Positions 34,840 to 45,671 of a stretch of 64,000 nucleotides of DNA are shown here, one piece after another. Location of the stretch: assembly GCA_050330205.1 (NCBI GenBank), contig JBHJOA010000021.1:1-64000 (forward strand), in the 5' to 3' direction. How positions within the stretch are numbered: position 1 is the first letter of the stretch; each line of letters opens with the position of its first letter. Source of the DNA: Pelagibius sp050330205 (GTDB taxonomy: Bacteria; Pseudomonadota; Alphaproteobacteria; Kiloniellales; Kiloniellaceae). The notes under the pieces are model-generated. The model did no database searches, had not been told where the DNA came from, and saw nothing but the letters and a program-made list of their open reading frames with translations. Position numbers and translations under genes: made by a program.

Positions 34840-36012
34840 TCAGGCGAGGGCGTTGGCCAGGTCGGCGATCAGGTCGTCCTCGCCTTCGATGCCGACGGAG
34901 AGGCGCACCAGGCCGTCGCCGATGCCGAGGGAGGCGCGGATTTCCGGCGGGATGGAGGCGTGGGTCATGATCGCCGGGTGCTCGATCAGGCTCTCGACGC
35001 CGCCCAGGCTCTCGGCCAGGGCGAAGATCTCGACCCGCTCCAGGAACCGCCGCGCCTGGTCGAGGCCGCCCTTCAGGAAGGCGGTGACCATGCCGCCCGG
35101 CGCATCCATCTGCTGCCCGGCGAGGGCATGCTGGGGATGGCTCGGCAGGCCGGGATAGAGGACCTTCTCCACCTTGGGATGATGCTCCAGGTATTCCGCG
35201 ACGGCCTGGGCGTTGGTGCAGTGGCGTTCCATGCGCAGGGCGAGGGTCTTCAGGCCGCGCAGGGCGAGAAAGCTGTCGAAGGGCCCCTGGACGGCGCCGA
35301 CGGCGTTCTGCAGGAAGGTCAGGCGCTCGGCGAGCTCGGCGTTGTCGCCGACGACCAGCACGCCGCCGACCATGTCGGAATGGCCGTTGAGGTACTTCGT
35401 GGCCGAGTGCATCACCGCGTCGAAACCGAGCTCGAGCGGGCGCTGCACCCAGGGCGTGGCGAAGGTGTTGTCGCAGGCGGCGACGATGCCGCGTTTCCGC
35501 GCCACCTCGGCGACGGCCTCGAGGTCGACCAGCTTGAGCAGCGGATTGGTCGGCGTCTCCACCCAGATCAGACGGGTCTCCGGGCGGATGGCGGCTTCCA
35601 GGTCGGCGATCCGCGTCATGTCGACGAAGGAGAAGTCGAGCCCCGCCGAGCGCCGGCGCACGCCCTCGAAGAGGCGATAGGAGCCGCCGTAGAGATCGTC
35701 CATGGCGATCACATGGCTGCCGCTGTCGAAGCATTCCAGCAGGGTGGCGATGGCAGAGAGGCCGGAAGCGAAGGCGTAGCCGCGCTCGCCGCTCTCCAGG
35801 TCGGCGATGCAGCGTTCGTAGGCCATGCGCGTCGGATTCTGCGAGCGGCTGTACTCGTAGCCCTTGTGGACGCCGGGGCTGTCCTGGACGTAGGTCGAGG
35901 TCGCGTAGATCGGTGGCATGATGGCGCCGGTCGACGGATCCGGGGACTGCCCGGCGTGGATCACGCGGGTGGCGAAGGCCGGCCTGTTGCGGGTCCTCGG
36001 GGAATCGGGCAT
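34840..36012 (-). CDS. cystathionine gamma-lyase (Cys/Met metabolism PLP enzyme)
   Basis: 390 residues. Key features: FATRVIHAGQSPDPSTGAI, YSRSQNPTRMAYERC, the DDLYGGSYRLFE strand, and the PLP Lys in HSATKYLNGHSDMVGG. Cystathionine gamma-synthase and gamma-lyase are hard to tell apart by sequence; the cystathionine beta-synthase gene 5 bases upstream points to gamma-lyase, giving reverse transsulfuration (homocysteine to cystathionine to cysteine plus 2-oxobutyrate). Confidence 0.88.
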   Translation of the reverse strand: MPDSPRTRNRPAFATRVIHAGQSPDPSTGAIMPPIYATSTYVQDSPGVHKGYEYSRSQNPTRMAYERCIADLESGERGYAFASGLSAIATLLECFDSGSHVIAMDDLYGGSYRLFEGVRRRSAGLDFSFVDMTRIADLEAAIRPETRLIWVETPTNPLLKLVDLEAVAEVARKRGIVAACDNTFATPWVQRPLELGFDAVMHSATKYLNGHSDMVGGVLVVGDNAELAERLTFLQNAVGAVQGPFDSFLALRGLKTLALRMERHCTNAQAVAEYLEHHPKVEKVLYPGLPSHPQHALAGQQMDAPGGMVTAFLKGGLDQARRFLERVEIFALAESLGGVESLIEHPAIMTHASIPPEIRASLGIGDGLVRLSVGIEGEDDLIADLANALA

Positions 36013-36017
36013 GGCGT

Positions 36018-37400
36018 CTATCGCATCCTTCGGCGAAGGTGGTTGAGCAGGTCGATACGGGTGATCAGGCCGAGGAAGGTATCGCCCTCGAAGACGATGG
36101 CGACGCGGTCCTTGGCGAAGATCGGCAGCAGGGCTTCCATCGGCTGATCGGCGTCGACGGTTTCCAGGTTCCGGGTCATGGCGCCGGAGATCGGGTCCTT
36201 GAAGCGGCTGTCGTCGTGGAAGACCTTCAGCAGGATGTCGCTCTCGTCGATGATGCCGACCACCTTGCCGTCGCCGTCGAGGACGGGAAGCTGCGAGATG
36301 TCGTAGAGCTTCATGCGGCCGTAGGCGATCAGCAGGTTGTCGTCGGCGCTGACCGTCACCGTGCCGCGCTCGTCGTGGCGGCGGCTGATGAGGTCGCGCA
36401 GGTCGCCCTTGCGCTCGCGATCGATGAATCCCTGGTCGATCATCCAGTAGTCGTTGAACATCTTGGAGAGGTACTTGTTGCCGCTGTCGCAGACCAGGGT
36501 GACGACCCGCTTCGGCGTGGTCTGCTCGCGGCAGTAGCGCAGGGCGGCGGCGATCAGGGTACCGGAAGAGGAGCCGGCCAGGATGCCCTCCCGCTGCAGC
36601 AGTTCGCGCGCCGTCAGCAGGGCTTCCTTGTCGCCGATCTCGTAGGCCTTGCGGACCCGCGACAGATCGGCGACGTCGGGCAGGAAATCCTCGCCGATGC
36701 CTTCGACGATCCAGCTGCCGACCTCCTTGCGCAGGTGGCCGGTCTCGACGTACTCGGCCAGGATCGAGCCCTTGGGGTCGGCCAGCACCATCTCGGTCTT
36801 GTCGGAGACCTTGGCGAAGAACCGCGACAGCCCGGCGATGGTGCCGCCGGAGCCGACGCCGCAGACCATGGCATCGACGTCGTGCTCCATCTGCTCCCAG
36901 ATCTCCGGCCCGGTGGTGGTCTCGTGGGCCAGCGGGTTGGCCGGATTGCCGAACTGGTTGACGAAGATGGCGCCGGTTTCGCCGGCGATGCGCAGGGCCA
37001 TGTCCTGGTAGTATTCCGGATGGCCCTTGCCGACGTCGGAACGGGTCAGGATCACCTCGGTGCCGAGGGCGCGGAGGTGGAAGATCTTCTCCTGCGCCAT
37101 CTTGTCCGGCACCACCAGGGACAGGCGATAGCCCTTCTGGGCGGCGACCAGGGCGAGGCCGAGGCCGGTATTGCCTGCCGTGGCCTCGATGAGGCGGCCG
37201 CCGGGCTTCAGGCTGCCGTCGCGCTCGGCCGCCTCGATCATCGACTTGCCGATGCGGTCCTTGATGGACCCGCCGGGATTCTCGCTCTCGAGCTTCAGGA
37301 ACAGGCGGCAGGGTCCGGTATCCATGCGGGACACCTCGACCATCGGGGTGCTGCCTATACGGTCCAGGACGTTGTGATAGACGGCGCCGGTCGGGGCCAT
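36018..37400 (-). CDS. cystathionine beta-synthase with C-terminal CBS pair
   Basis: 460 residues. The catalytic part (about 1-320) has the PLP Lys in NPGGSIKDRIGKSMIEAAE, EATAGNTGLGLA and the GVGSGGTIAG phosphate loop; two CBS modules follow (about 335-455, with VSADDNLLIAYGRMKLYDISQLPVLD). There is no N-terminal haem domain, as in other bacterial enzymes. It condenses serine and homocysteine to cystathionine. It is 5 bases from the gamma-lyase gene, clearly one operon. Confidence 0.93.
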   Translation of the reverse strand: MAPTGAVYHNVLDRIGSTPMVEVSRMDTGPCRLFLKLESENPGGSIKDRIGKSMIEAAERDGSLKPGGRLIEATAGNTGLGLALVAAQKGYRLSLVVPDKMAQEKIFHLRALGTEVILTRSDVGKGHPEYYQDMALRIAGETGAIFVNQFGNPANPLAHETTTGPEIWEQMEHDVDAMVCGVGSGGTIAGLSRFFAKVSDKTEMVLADPKGSILAEYVETGHLRKEVGSWIVEGIGEDFLPDVADLSRVRKAYEIGDKEALLTARELLQREGILAGSSSGTLIAAALRYCREQTTPKRVVTLVCDSGNKYLSKMFNDYWMIDQGFIDRERKGDLRDLISRRHDERGTVTVSADDNLLIAYGRMKLYDISQLPVLDGDGKVVGIIDESDILLKVFHDDSRFKDPISGAMTRNLETVDADQPMEALLPIFAKDRVAIVFEGDTFLGLITRIDLLNHLRRRMR

Positions 37401-37506
37401 GGGAGCTCCTCCAAGTCTGCGCGGCGACTGCTGCCGCTATCCCCTAAGGGATGGCGGGGCGCGGTGCAACAGATGGATGAGGAGAACCCCTTTTTTGGCC
37501 GGCAGG

Positions 37507-38733
37507 TCAGGCGCCGTCGGTGGAATGTGCGGACAGCGCCCGGGTCGGGAATCCGTGCTGGTCCAGGCTGGCGATGATCTCCTTCACATGCTCGGCATTG
37601 CGCGTCTCCAGCACCACGTCGACGTCGGCGCGCTTGGCCGGAACGTCGTAGAACAGGCGCTGGTGGTAGACCTCGATGATGTTGGCGCCGCTGCGGCCGA
37701 TGACGTCGGCGATCCGGGCCAGCACGCCCGGCTGGTCGACGATGCCGATACGCAGGCGCACCATGCGGCCGTCGCGCACCAGGCCGCGCGCGAGCACCCC
37801 CGAGAGCAACCGCACGTCGATATTGCCGCCGCAGATCACCGTGGCGACCTTGCGCCCGGCGAAGCGCTCCGGATCGGCGAGGATGGCGGCGACGCCGGCG
37901 GCGCCGGCGCCCTCGGCGACGATCTTCTGCTCCTCCACCAGGCGCACGATGGCGGTCTCGATGACGCTCTCCGGCACGATGGCGATGTCGTCGACCAGGC
38001 GGGAGATGATCTCCTGCGTCAGCTTGCCCGGGTTCTTCACGGCGATGCCGTCCGCCAGGCTGCTGCCGCCGGGAAGCTCGCCGCGCCCCTTCAGGGCGTT
38101 GAGCATCGAGGGATAGAGTTCCGTCTCGACGCCGACCACGTGGACCTCCGGGTTGGCGTCCTTGGCAGCGAGGGAGATGCCGGAGATCAGCCCGCCGCCG
38201 CCGATCGGCACGACGATGGTGTCGACGTCGGGCAGGTCGGCCATGATCTCCAGCCCGATGGTGCCCTGGCCGGCGATCACGTCCGGGTCGTCGTAGGGGT
38301 GAACGAAGGTCAGGCCCTCGTCCGCGGCGATCTTGCGCGCCGCCTGGGCGGAGGCGTCCAGGGTGTCGCCGGTCAGCACCACCTTGGCGCCGAAGGACCT
38401 GGTCCGCTCGACTTTGGAGAAGGGCGCGAACTCGGGCATGACGATGGTCGTTGGGATGCCGAGGCGCTGGGCGTGGTAGGCCACGCCCTGGGCATGGTTG
38501 CCGGCCGACATGGCGATGACGCCGCGCCGCGCCTCCTCCGGCGTCAGCCGGGACAGCCGGATGTAGGCACCTCGGTCCTTGAAGGAGCCGGTGCGCTGCA
38601 GGTTCTCCAGCTTCAGGTGGAGCTCGCAGCCGAGCACCTCGGACATGCGCGCGGCGGGCACCAGCGGCGTGCGGATCACCTGGCCTTCAAGGTGCCGGGC
38701 GGCCGCCCGGATGTCGTCGATAGTCGTGGTCAC
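37507..38733 (-). CDS. threonine ammonia-lyase with C-terminal ACT domain
   Basis: 408 residues. PLP Lys in TGSFKDRGAYIRL, SAGNHAQGVAYHAQ, and the IGGGGLISGISLA loop; the C-terminal 75 residues (from VRLRIGIVDQPGVLARIADVIG) are a single ACT domain. This length and layout fit the ACT-containing catabolic type rather than the longer biosynthetic IlvA with two ACT-like units. It makes 2-oxobutyrate, the same product as the neighbouring gamma-lyase, but the gap of 106 bases suggests a separate promoter for the CBS operon. Confidence 0.9.
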   Translation of the reverse strand: MTTTIDDIRAAARHLEGQVIRTPLVPAARMSEVLGCELHLKLENLQRTGSFKDRGAYIRLSRLTPEEARRGVIAMSAGNHAQGVAYHAQRLGIPTTIVMPEFAPFSKVERTRSFGAKVVLTGDTLDASAQAARKIAADEGLTFVHPYDDPDVIAGQGTIGLEIMADLPDVDTIVVPIGGGGLISGISLAAKDANPEVHVVGVETELYPSMLNALKGRGELPGGSSLADGIAVKNPGKLTQEIISRLVDDIAIVPESVIETAIVRLVEEQKIVAEGAGAAGVAAILADPERFAGRKVATVICGGNIDVRLLSGVLARGLVRDGRMVRLRIGIVDQPGVLARIADVIGRSGANIIEVYHQRLFYDVPAKRADVDVVLETRNAEHVKEIIASLDQHGFPTRALSAHSTDGA

Positions 38734-38788
38734 TGTCGGATCCCCCGGGTGAGACGCCGGACTTGGCGCCGGCGGGCATGATGTCAGG

Positions 38789-41167
38789 CTATTGTTGTGC
38801 CGGCAGCAGGCTAAGCTGTTCTGCCACCGCCCAGGATTCGGGAGCCAGCGACACCGACTGTCCGTCGCGCCAGCGCGTGACCAGGCTGCCGTAGAGGCGG
38901 GAGAGGGGATTGCCCGCCTGACCGGTCGCGATCATGAAGCGGGAGCGGTCGAGGTCCTGGAGGTCGTAGACGGCGCGGAATCCGGCCCCGTGGACGTTCT
39001 CGAAGCGGGTCTCGGAACTGCCGCCGAGCCGTGCGGAGGCGCGGTTCACCGTGTCGTTGCCGCCGTCGGTCTCGATGCCGTAGGTGACGAGATCGCGGAG
39101 GACTGGAATCCGGCTGAACAGCGGGTGGGCGAAGCGCGCCCTGTGGGCGTCGCCCCAGCGCCAGCCGGACATGTCGCGGCCGAAGCGCTCGGTCAGGTGG
39201 TCGAGCGCAAGCTCCAGGGCCTTGGCGATCTGGTCGTCGCAGGTCTCTATTTCCGGCGTGGTGACGTCGTCGCACCAGATGCTTTCCTCGGCGATCAGAC
39301 GCTCCACGGTGTAGATGCCGCCGTCCAGGTATTCGAGATAACCGGATCCCAGTTCGTCGGCCAGAATCGCCTGGCCCAGTGCCCACACCCAGGCCTGCAG
39401 GATCAGCGATTCGGGGGCGTTGCGGTGCATCCGGCGGTCCCAGCCGCGCAGCCGGGCGACGGCTTCGCGGGCGCGCCCCTGGGCCGGGGCGGCGGCGAGC
39501 AGGCGCGGCAGAATGCGGTTCGCGGAGTTGGCGACGATATCCTGCTGCAGGATCAGGGAGTCGGCGAGACTGTGGCTGCCGGCGCTGTCGCCGAGCACGG
39601 CGGCGATGCGCTCGGCCCGGTAGGGCGGCGGCCAGTCGACGGCGATGAGGTGCGGGAAGTTGTCCGGCACGATCTTGTTGTTGGCGTTGATGATGAGGCC
39701 GCTGCGCGGATTGTTCGAGCGTGGCAGCTCCTCGAAGGGCACGAAGCCGATCCAGTCGAACTCGCCGCTCCAGCCCGGCACCGGGTGCTGGCCGTTGCCG
39801 TTGCGGCGGACGGGGACGCGGGCCGGGGCCATGAAGCCGGTATTGCCCTCGACGTCGGCGAAGACGATGTTCTGCTGCGGCGAGTGGAATTGCCGCAGGG
39901 ACTCGCGGAACACCACGGTGTTCTCCGCCCGGTTCATCCTGTAGAAGGCGTCGGCGGTGCCGTCGTCGGGGCGCAGCGCCGGCCAGGCCAGCGCGAGCAC
40001 GGCGCCGGCCTCGCTCGATCCCTGCGGGACGACGTCGCTCATCACCGGGCCGTGCCGCGTCTCGCGCACGATCAGGCGAAGGGACTCGCCGCCGCTGATG
40101 CGGATGAACTCGTCGCGCACTTGGAAGGGTTCGCTGCCTTCCGGCGTCAGGTAGTGGTCGGGATCGTCCGGAGAAAGCCGCTCGATGAAGAAGTCCTGGG
40201 TGTCGCTGTGCGTCGTGGTCAGCCCCCAGGCGACCTTCCCGTTGTGGCCGAGCAGCATGAACGGCACGCCCGGCGCGGTCGCGCCGACAAGGGTCAGGCC
40301 CGGCGCTTCGAGGCGGGCCAGGAACCAGGTTCCGGGGGCATCCAGGGGCAGGTGCGGATCGTTGGCCAGGATCGGACCGCCGCTGGCGGTACGCTTGCCG
40401 TCCAGCACCCAGGCGTTGGAGGCGCCGGTCGACACCAGGGACGACGGCAGCAGGTCGGCGAGCCGGCTCGCGGTCTCATGGTCGATCAGATCCCGGAGCT
40501 GGGCGAGGGTCACCGGTGAGTCGGCCGGGTAGCCGGGCCAGAGCTCGGCGATCTGCTCGGCGCTGAAGCGGCCGGCGAGACGGGCGCGGCTCAACTCGTC
40601 GCGCCAGTTGTCCGAGAGCCTGAGCGCCATCAGGCGGCCCCACAGCAGGGAATCCGTCGCGCTCCAGGGCTCCGGTTCGTAGCGCAGGATCTGGAACTCC
40701 GGCGGCAGCGGGCCGGATCGGTTGGCCAGGAACCCGTTGACGCCGTCGGCATAGGCCTGCAGCGCCGCTTTGGTGTCGTCCGAGAGGAACTGCAGGTTGG
40801 CCTCGGCCTGCTGGCGGAAGCCGAGGGTGCGGAAGAAGCGGTCGTGGCCGAGGGTCGCCCGGCCCATGACCTCCGAGAGCCGGCCGGATGCCGTCCGACG
40901 CATGAAATCCATCTGCCACAGGCGCTCCTGGGCATGCACGAAGCCGAGCGCGCGGTAGAGGTCGAGTTCGTTGGCGGCCTGGATCCGGACCATGCCGTCG
41001 CCGTTGCGGCGCACGGTCACCGGCGCCTCCAGCGCGGCCATGCGAACCTCGCCCGCCACCTTGGGCAGGGAACCGCGCATCCACAGATAGGTCCCGCCGC
41101 CGGCAAGAATGGCCAGGGCGAGCAATCCTCCAAGGACGATCGCCAGGACGCGCCGAATCGCTCTCAT
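38789..41167 (-). CDS. penicillin acylase family Ntn-hydrolase
   Basis: 792 residues. An N-terminal membrane segment (about 8-30) anchors or exports it; the A chain region contains RALGFVHAQERLWQMDFMRR. The expected self-processing site is before Ser250 in STGASNAWVLDG, which would become the N-terminal nucleophile of the B chain; GGPILANDPHL and GVTAPGVPF-like GATAPGVPFMLLGHNGKVAWGL follow, as in the family. It acts in the periplasm on amides; the substrate may be an acyl-homoserine lactone, a beta-lactam side chain or another amide. It is divergent from the ftsH-like gene across a 230-base gap. Confidence 0.9.
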   Translation of the reverse strand: MRAIRRVLAIVLGGLLALAILAGGGTYLWMRGSLPKVAGEVRMAALEAPVTVRRNGDGMVRIQAANELDLYRALGFVHAQERLWQMDFMRRTASGRLSEVMGRATLGHDRFFRTLGFRQQAEANLQFLSDDTKAALQAYADGVNGFLANRSGPLPPEFQILRYEPEPWSATDSLLWGRLMALRLSDNWRDELSRARLAGRFSAEQIAELWPGYPADSPVTLAQLRDLIDHETASRLADLLPSSLVSTGASNAWVLDGKRTASGGPILANDPHLPLDAPGTWFLARLEAPGLTLVGATAPGVPFMLLGHNGKVAWGLTTTHSDTQDFFIERLSPDDPDHYLTPEGSEPFQVRDEFIRISGGESLRLIVRETRHGPVMSDVVPQGSSEAGAVLALAWPALRPDDGTADAFYRMNRAENTVVFRESLRQFHSPQQNIVFADVEGNTGFMAPARVPVRRNGNGQHPVPGWSGEFDWIGFVPFEELPRSNNPRSGLIINANNKIVPDNFPHLIAVDWPPPYRAERIAAVLGDSAGSHSLADSLILQQDIVANSANRILPRLLAAAPAQGRAREAVARLRGWDRRMHRNAPESLILQAWVWALGQAILADELGSGYLEYLDGGIYTVERLIAEESIWCDDVTTPEIETCDDQIAKALELALDHLTERFGRDMSGWRWGDAHRARFAHPLFSRIPVLRDLVTYGIETDGGNDTVNRASARLGGSSETRFENVHGAGFRAVYDLQDLDRSRFMIATGQAGNPLSRLYGSLVTRWRDGQSVSLAPESWAVAEQLSLLPAQQ

Positions 41168-41397
41168 ATCCCCTTATACCGCCTTTGCCCGGCCGTTCGC
41201 TGTGGCCATTTGTCGAATATCCTGTCCGCCGACAATGCCAGCCAAGACCTTGACATATCCTTTCGCCGGGAAGGGACCAGGGCGCAGGTTGCAGGGCGGC
41301 GGTCTTGACCTGAATCATTCCGGTGGGGTTCTGCGTCGGTTATCCCATATTATGGCATAGCCCCGGGCGGAAGCGGCCCGGTGGCCGGAGGAGTTTT

Positions 41398-43248
<1,851 letters not shown>

Positions 43249-43255
43249 CGCCTTC

Positions 43256-44779
43256 TCAGGCGGCCGAGCTGAAGCTGTCCTTGAAGCGCTCGCGCAGCAG
43301 GTTCTTCTGCACCTTGCCCATGGTGTTGCGCGGCAGCTCGTCGACGAAGAAGACCTTCTTCGGCACCTTGAAGTTGGCCAGTTCCGCCTTGGCGGTCGCC
43401 TGGACCGCCTCTGCCGTCACCGCCGCGCCGCTGCCGTCACGCTTCACCACCGCCACCACGGCTTCGCCGAAATCGGGGTGTGGCACGCCGATCACGGCGC
43501 TTTCCTGGACGCCGGCGATGAGGTCGATGCAAAGCTCGATCTCCTTCGGGTAGACGTTGAAGCCGCCGGAGATGATGAGATCCTTGGCGCGGCCGACGAT
43601 GTGGACATAGCCGCGCGCGTCGATCATCGCCACGTCGCCGGTGATGAAGAAGCCGTCGGGACGGAACTCCGCGGCGGTCTTGTCCGGCTGGCGCCAGTAG
43701 CCGCGGAAGACGTTGGGCCCCTTTACCTCCAGCACGCCGACCTCGCCCTGGGGCAGGGGGCTGCCGTCCTCGTCGGTGACGCGGACCTCGACGCCGGGCA
43801 GGGGAAAGCCGACCGTGCCGGCGATACGCTCGCCTTCGAGCGGGTTCGAGGTGTTCATCGTCGTCTCGGTCATGCCGTAACGCTCGAGGATGCGGTGACC
43901 GGTGCGCTCCTCGAAGGCCTTGAAGGTGTCGGCCAGCAGCGGCGCCGATCCCGAGATGAAGAGGCGGATGCCGGCGCAGGCTTCGCGGTTGAGGCGCGGG
44001 CTCGCCAGCAGGCGGGTGTAGAAGGTGGGAACCCCCATCATCGCCGTGGCGCGCGGCAGCAGGTCGATCACGGTATCGGCATCGAAGCGGTTCAGGAACA
44101 GCATGCGGCTGCCGCTCAGCAGCACGCAGTGGGTGGCGACGAAGAGGCCGTGGGTATGGAACATCGGCAGCGCGTGAATCAGCACGTCGTCGGCCGTGAA
44201 GCCCCAGTAGTCGCGCAGGGTCAGACTGTTGGAGCCGAGATTGGCATGGCTCAGCATGGCGCCCTTGGAGCGCCCGGTGGTGCCGCTGGTGTAGAGGATG
44301 GCGGCCAGGTCGTCGGGGTCGCGGGCGACCACGGGAACTTCCGGGTCGAGGCCGCGGCTGCGCTCCACGACGCTGCCGTCGCCGGCCTCTCCCAGGGTCA
44401 GCACCGTCGGGACACCCGCCTTGTCCGCCACCTGGCGCAGGGCCGCCTCGTTCTCCGGCGCGCAGACCAGCACACGCGGCTCGGCGTCCTCCAGGAAATA
44501 GGCGACCTCGCCGCCCTTGTAGGCGGTGTTGAGCGGCAGGTAGACGGCCCCGCAGCGCAGCACCGCGAGATAGAGCAGCAGCGCTTCCGGCGACTTCTCG
44601 ATCTGCGCGGCCACGCGGTCGCCCGGCTGTACGCCGCAGTCGAGCAGCAGGCGGGCCACGCGGCCGGCGCCGGCCTCGAGGTCGGCATAGCTGATCCGCC
44701 GGCCGTCCGCCAACTCCAGGACCGTCTGGGCGCGGTCGGTGGGGAAGTGTTGTCGAAGCAGATCGTAGAGGTTGGTCAT
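43256..44779 (-). CDS. matB: malonyl-CoA synthetase
   Basis: 507 residues, an ANL-family acyl-CoA synthetase. ATP loop YTSGTTGRSKGAMLSH, the malonate-type signature RILERYGMTETTMNTSNPLEGERI, the hinge region GRAKDLIISGGFNVYPKEIE and the C-terminal catalytic Lys in PRNTMGKVQKNLLRERF are all present. The Met-Asn-Thr-Ser-Asn form of the substrate loop is typical of MatB. It activates malonate (and often methylmalonate) with ATP and CoA. The GntR regulator gene lies 37 bases upstream on the same strand, and matA is in the divergent operon. Confidence 0.94.
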   Translation of the reverse strand: MTNLYDLLRQHFPTDRAQTVLELADGRRISYADLEAGAGRVARLLLDCGVQPGDRVAAQIEKSPEALLLYLAVLRCGAVYLPLNTAYKGGEVAYFLEDAEPRVLVCAPENEAALRQVADKAGVPTVLTLGEAGDGSVVERSRGLDPEVPVVARDPDDLAAILYTSGTTGRSKGAMLSHANLGSNSLTLRDYWGFTADDVLIHALPMFHTHGLFVATHCVLLSGSRMLFLNRFDADTVIDLLPRATAMMGVPTFYTRLLASPRLNREACAGIRLFISGSAPLLADTFKAFEERTGHRILERYGMTETTMNTSNPLEGERIAGTVGFPLPGVEVRVTDEDGSPLPQGEVGVLEVKGPNVFRGYWRQPDKTAAEFRPDGFFITGDVAMIDARGYVHIVGRAKDLIISGGFNVYPKEIELCIDLIAGVQESAVIGVPHPDFGEAVVAVVKRDGSGAAVTAEAVQATAKAELANFKVPKKVFFVDELPRNTMGKVQKNLLRERFKDSFSSAA

Positions 44780-44816
44780 CGGTCGCCTGGTATGCCTGGG
44801 CCGCCGCTAAAATCGC

Positions 44817-45497
44817 TCAGGCGGTCATGGCATGGACGTAGGATTCCGGCAAGGCCGAGATGAGGTCGGTGAAGAGGTCGCCCTGGATCGTCACGTGGTG
44901 AGTCATGGCCGCGGCCGCTGCCTCCGCGTCGCCCTTCAGGATGGCCTCCACCACCGCCCGGTGCTCGTTCCAGGATCGCATGATGCGGCCGGGATGCTGC
45001 AGCTGGAAACGCCGGTAGGGCGACAGGCGGTTGCGCATGCCGCGCGTGGTCTCTTCCAGGAAGCTGTTGTGTGAGCCCGCATAGACTTCTTCATGGAAGC
45101 AGCGGTTGGCATCGTAGTAGGCATGGGCCTCGCCGCGCTCGGCCAGGTCGCGGCAGCCTTCGTGCACCTCGGCAAGGCGCCGGCGTTCCTCCGCCGTCAT
45201 GCGCCGCGCGGCGAGGCGGGCGCAGAACGACTCCAGTTCCGCCATCACCTCGAACATGTGCAGCAGCTGCGTCACCGTGACGGTCGCGACCACCGCGCCC
45301 TGACGCGGACGCAGCACCACGAGATCGGCCGCCGCCAGCTCGCGCAGGGCCTCGCGCACCGGCGTGCGCGACACGCCGAAGTGTTCGGCCAGCCGGCTCT
45401 CGTCCAGACGGGCGCCGGGCGGGCGTTGGCCGGAAAGAATCTCCTCCTCCAGGCGATCGCGCAGATCCTGCGCCAAGGGTGCGGCTTTCGGTTTCAT
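44817..45497 (-). CDS. GntR/FCD transcriptional regulator of malonate genes (MatR/GtrA-like)
   Basis: 226 residues from the ATG at 45497 (MKPKAAPLAQDL). The winged-helix part has LDESRLAEHFGVSRTPVREALRELAAADLV; the FCD ligand domain has the metal/ligand residues in YYDANRCFHEEVY, WNEHRAVVEAI and MTHHVTIQGD. It lies between matB and the divergent matP operon, the place of MatR in Rhizobium and GtrA in Sinorhizobium, so malonate is the likely effector. A start further upstream would run through the presumed operator region and is rejected. Confidence 0.9.
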   Translation of the reverse strand: MKPKAAPLAQDLRDRLEEEILSGQRPPGARLDESRLAEHFGVSRTPVREALRELAAADLVVLRPRQGAVVATVTVTQLLHMFEVMAELESFCARLAARRMTAEERRRLAEVHEGCRDLAERGEAHAYYDANRCFHEEVYAGSHNSFLEETTRGMRNRLSPYRRFQLQHPGRIMRSWNEHRAVVEAILKGDAEAAAAAMTHHVTIQGDLFTDLISALPESYVHAMTA

Positions 45498-45513
45498 GGT
45501 TCGAAGTATAGGC

Positions 45514-45565
45514 GCATGCAGAAGAGTCCCGCAAGCATGCACAGTGATGAAAATTGTATGCAAGA
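45514..45565. promoter_or_regulatory. candidate operator: three boxes with 21-bp spacing in the mat divergent gap
   Basis: GCATGCA occurs at 45514-45520 and 45535-45541, and GTATGCA at 45556-45562, so the three boxes start exactly 21 bp apart (two helical turns). The third sits in AATTGTATGCAAGA (45552-45565); its complement, TCTTGCATACAATT, resembles the MatR operator that I recall for Rhizobium (TCTTGTA/TACACGA). FCD regulators commonly bind such TTGTATACAA-like palindromes. The array lies between the regulator start (45497) and matP (45672). Confidence 0.55.
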
Positions 45566-45671
45566 CTGGACAGCTTGCGAAGGCGGGGGTAGTGTTTTGC
45601 TCAGAACAAAGCGTCGGGGGGTCTGCCTTGCAGTCTCCCGTCGAGGAATAAGCAACCGGGAGGAACCAGGA

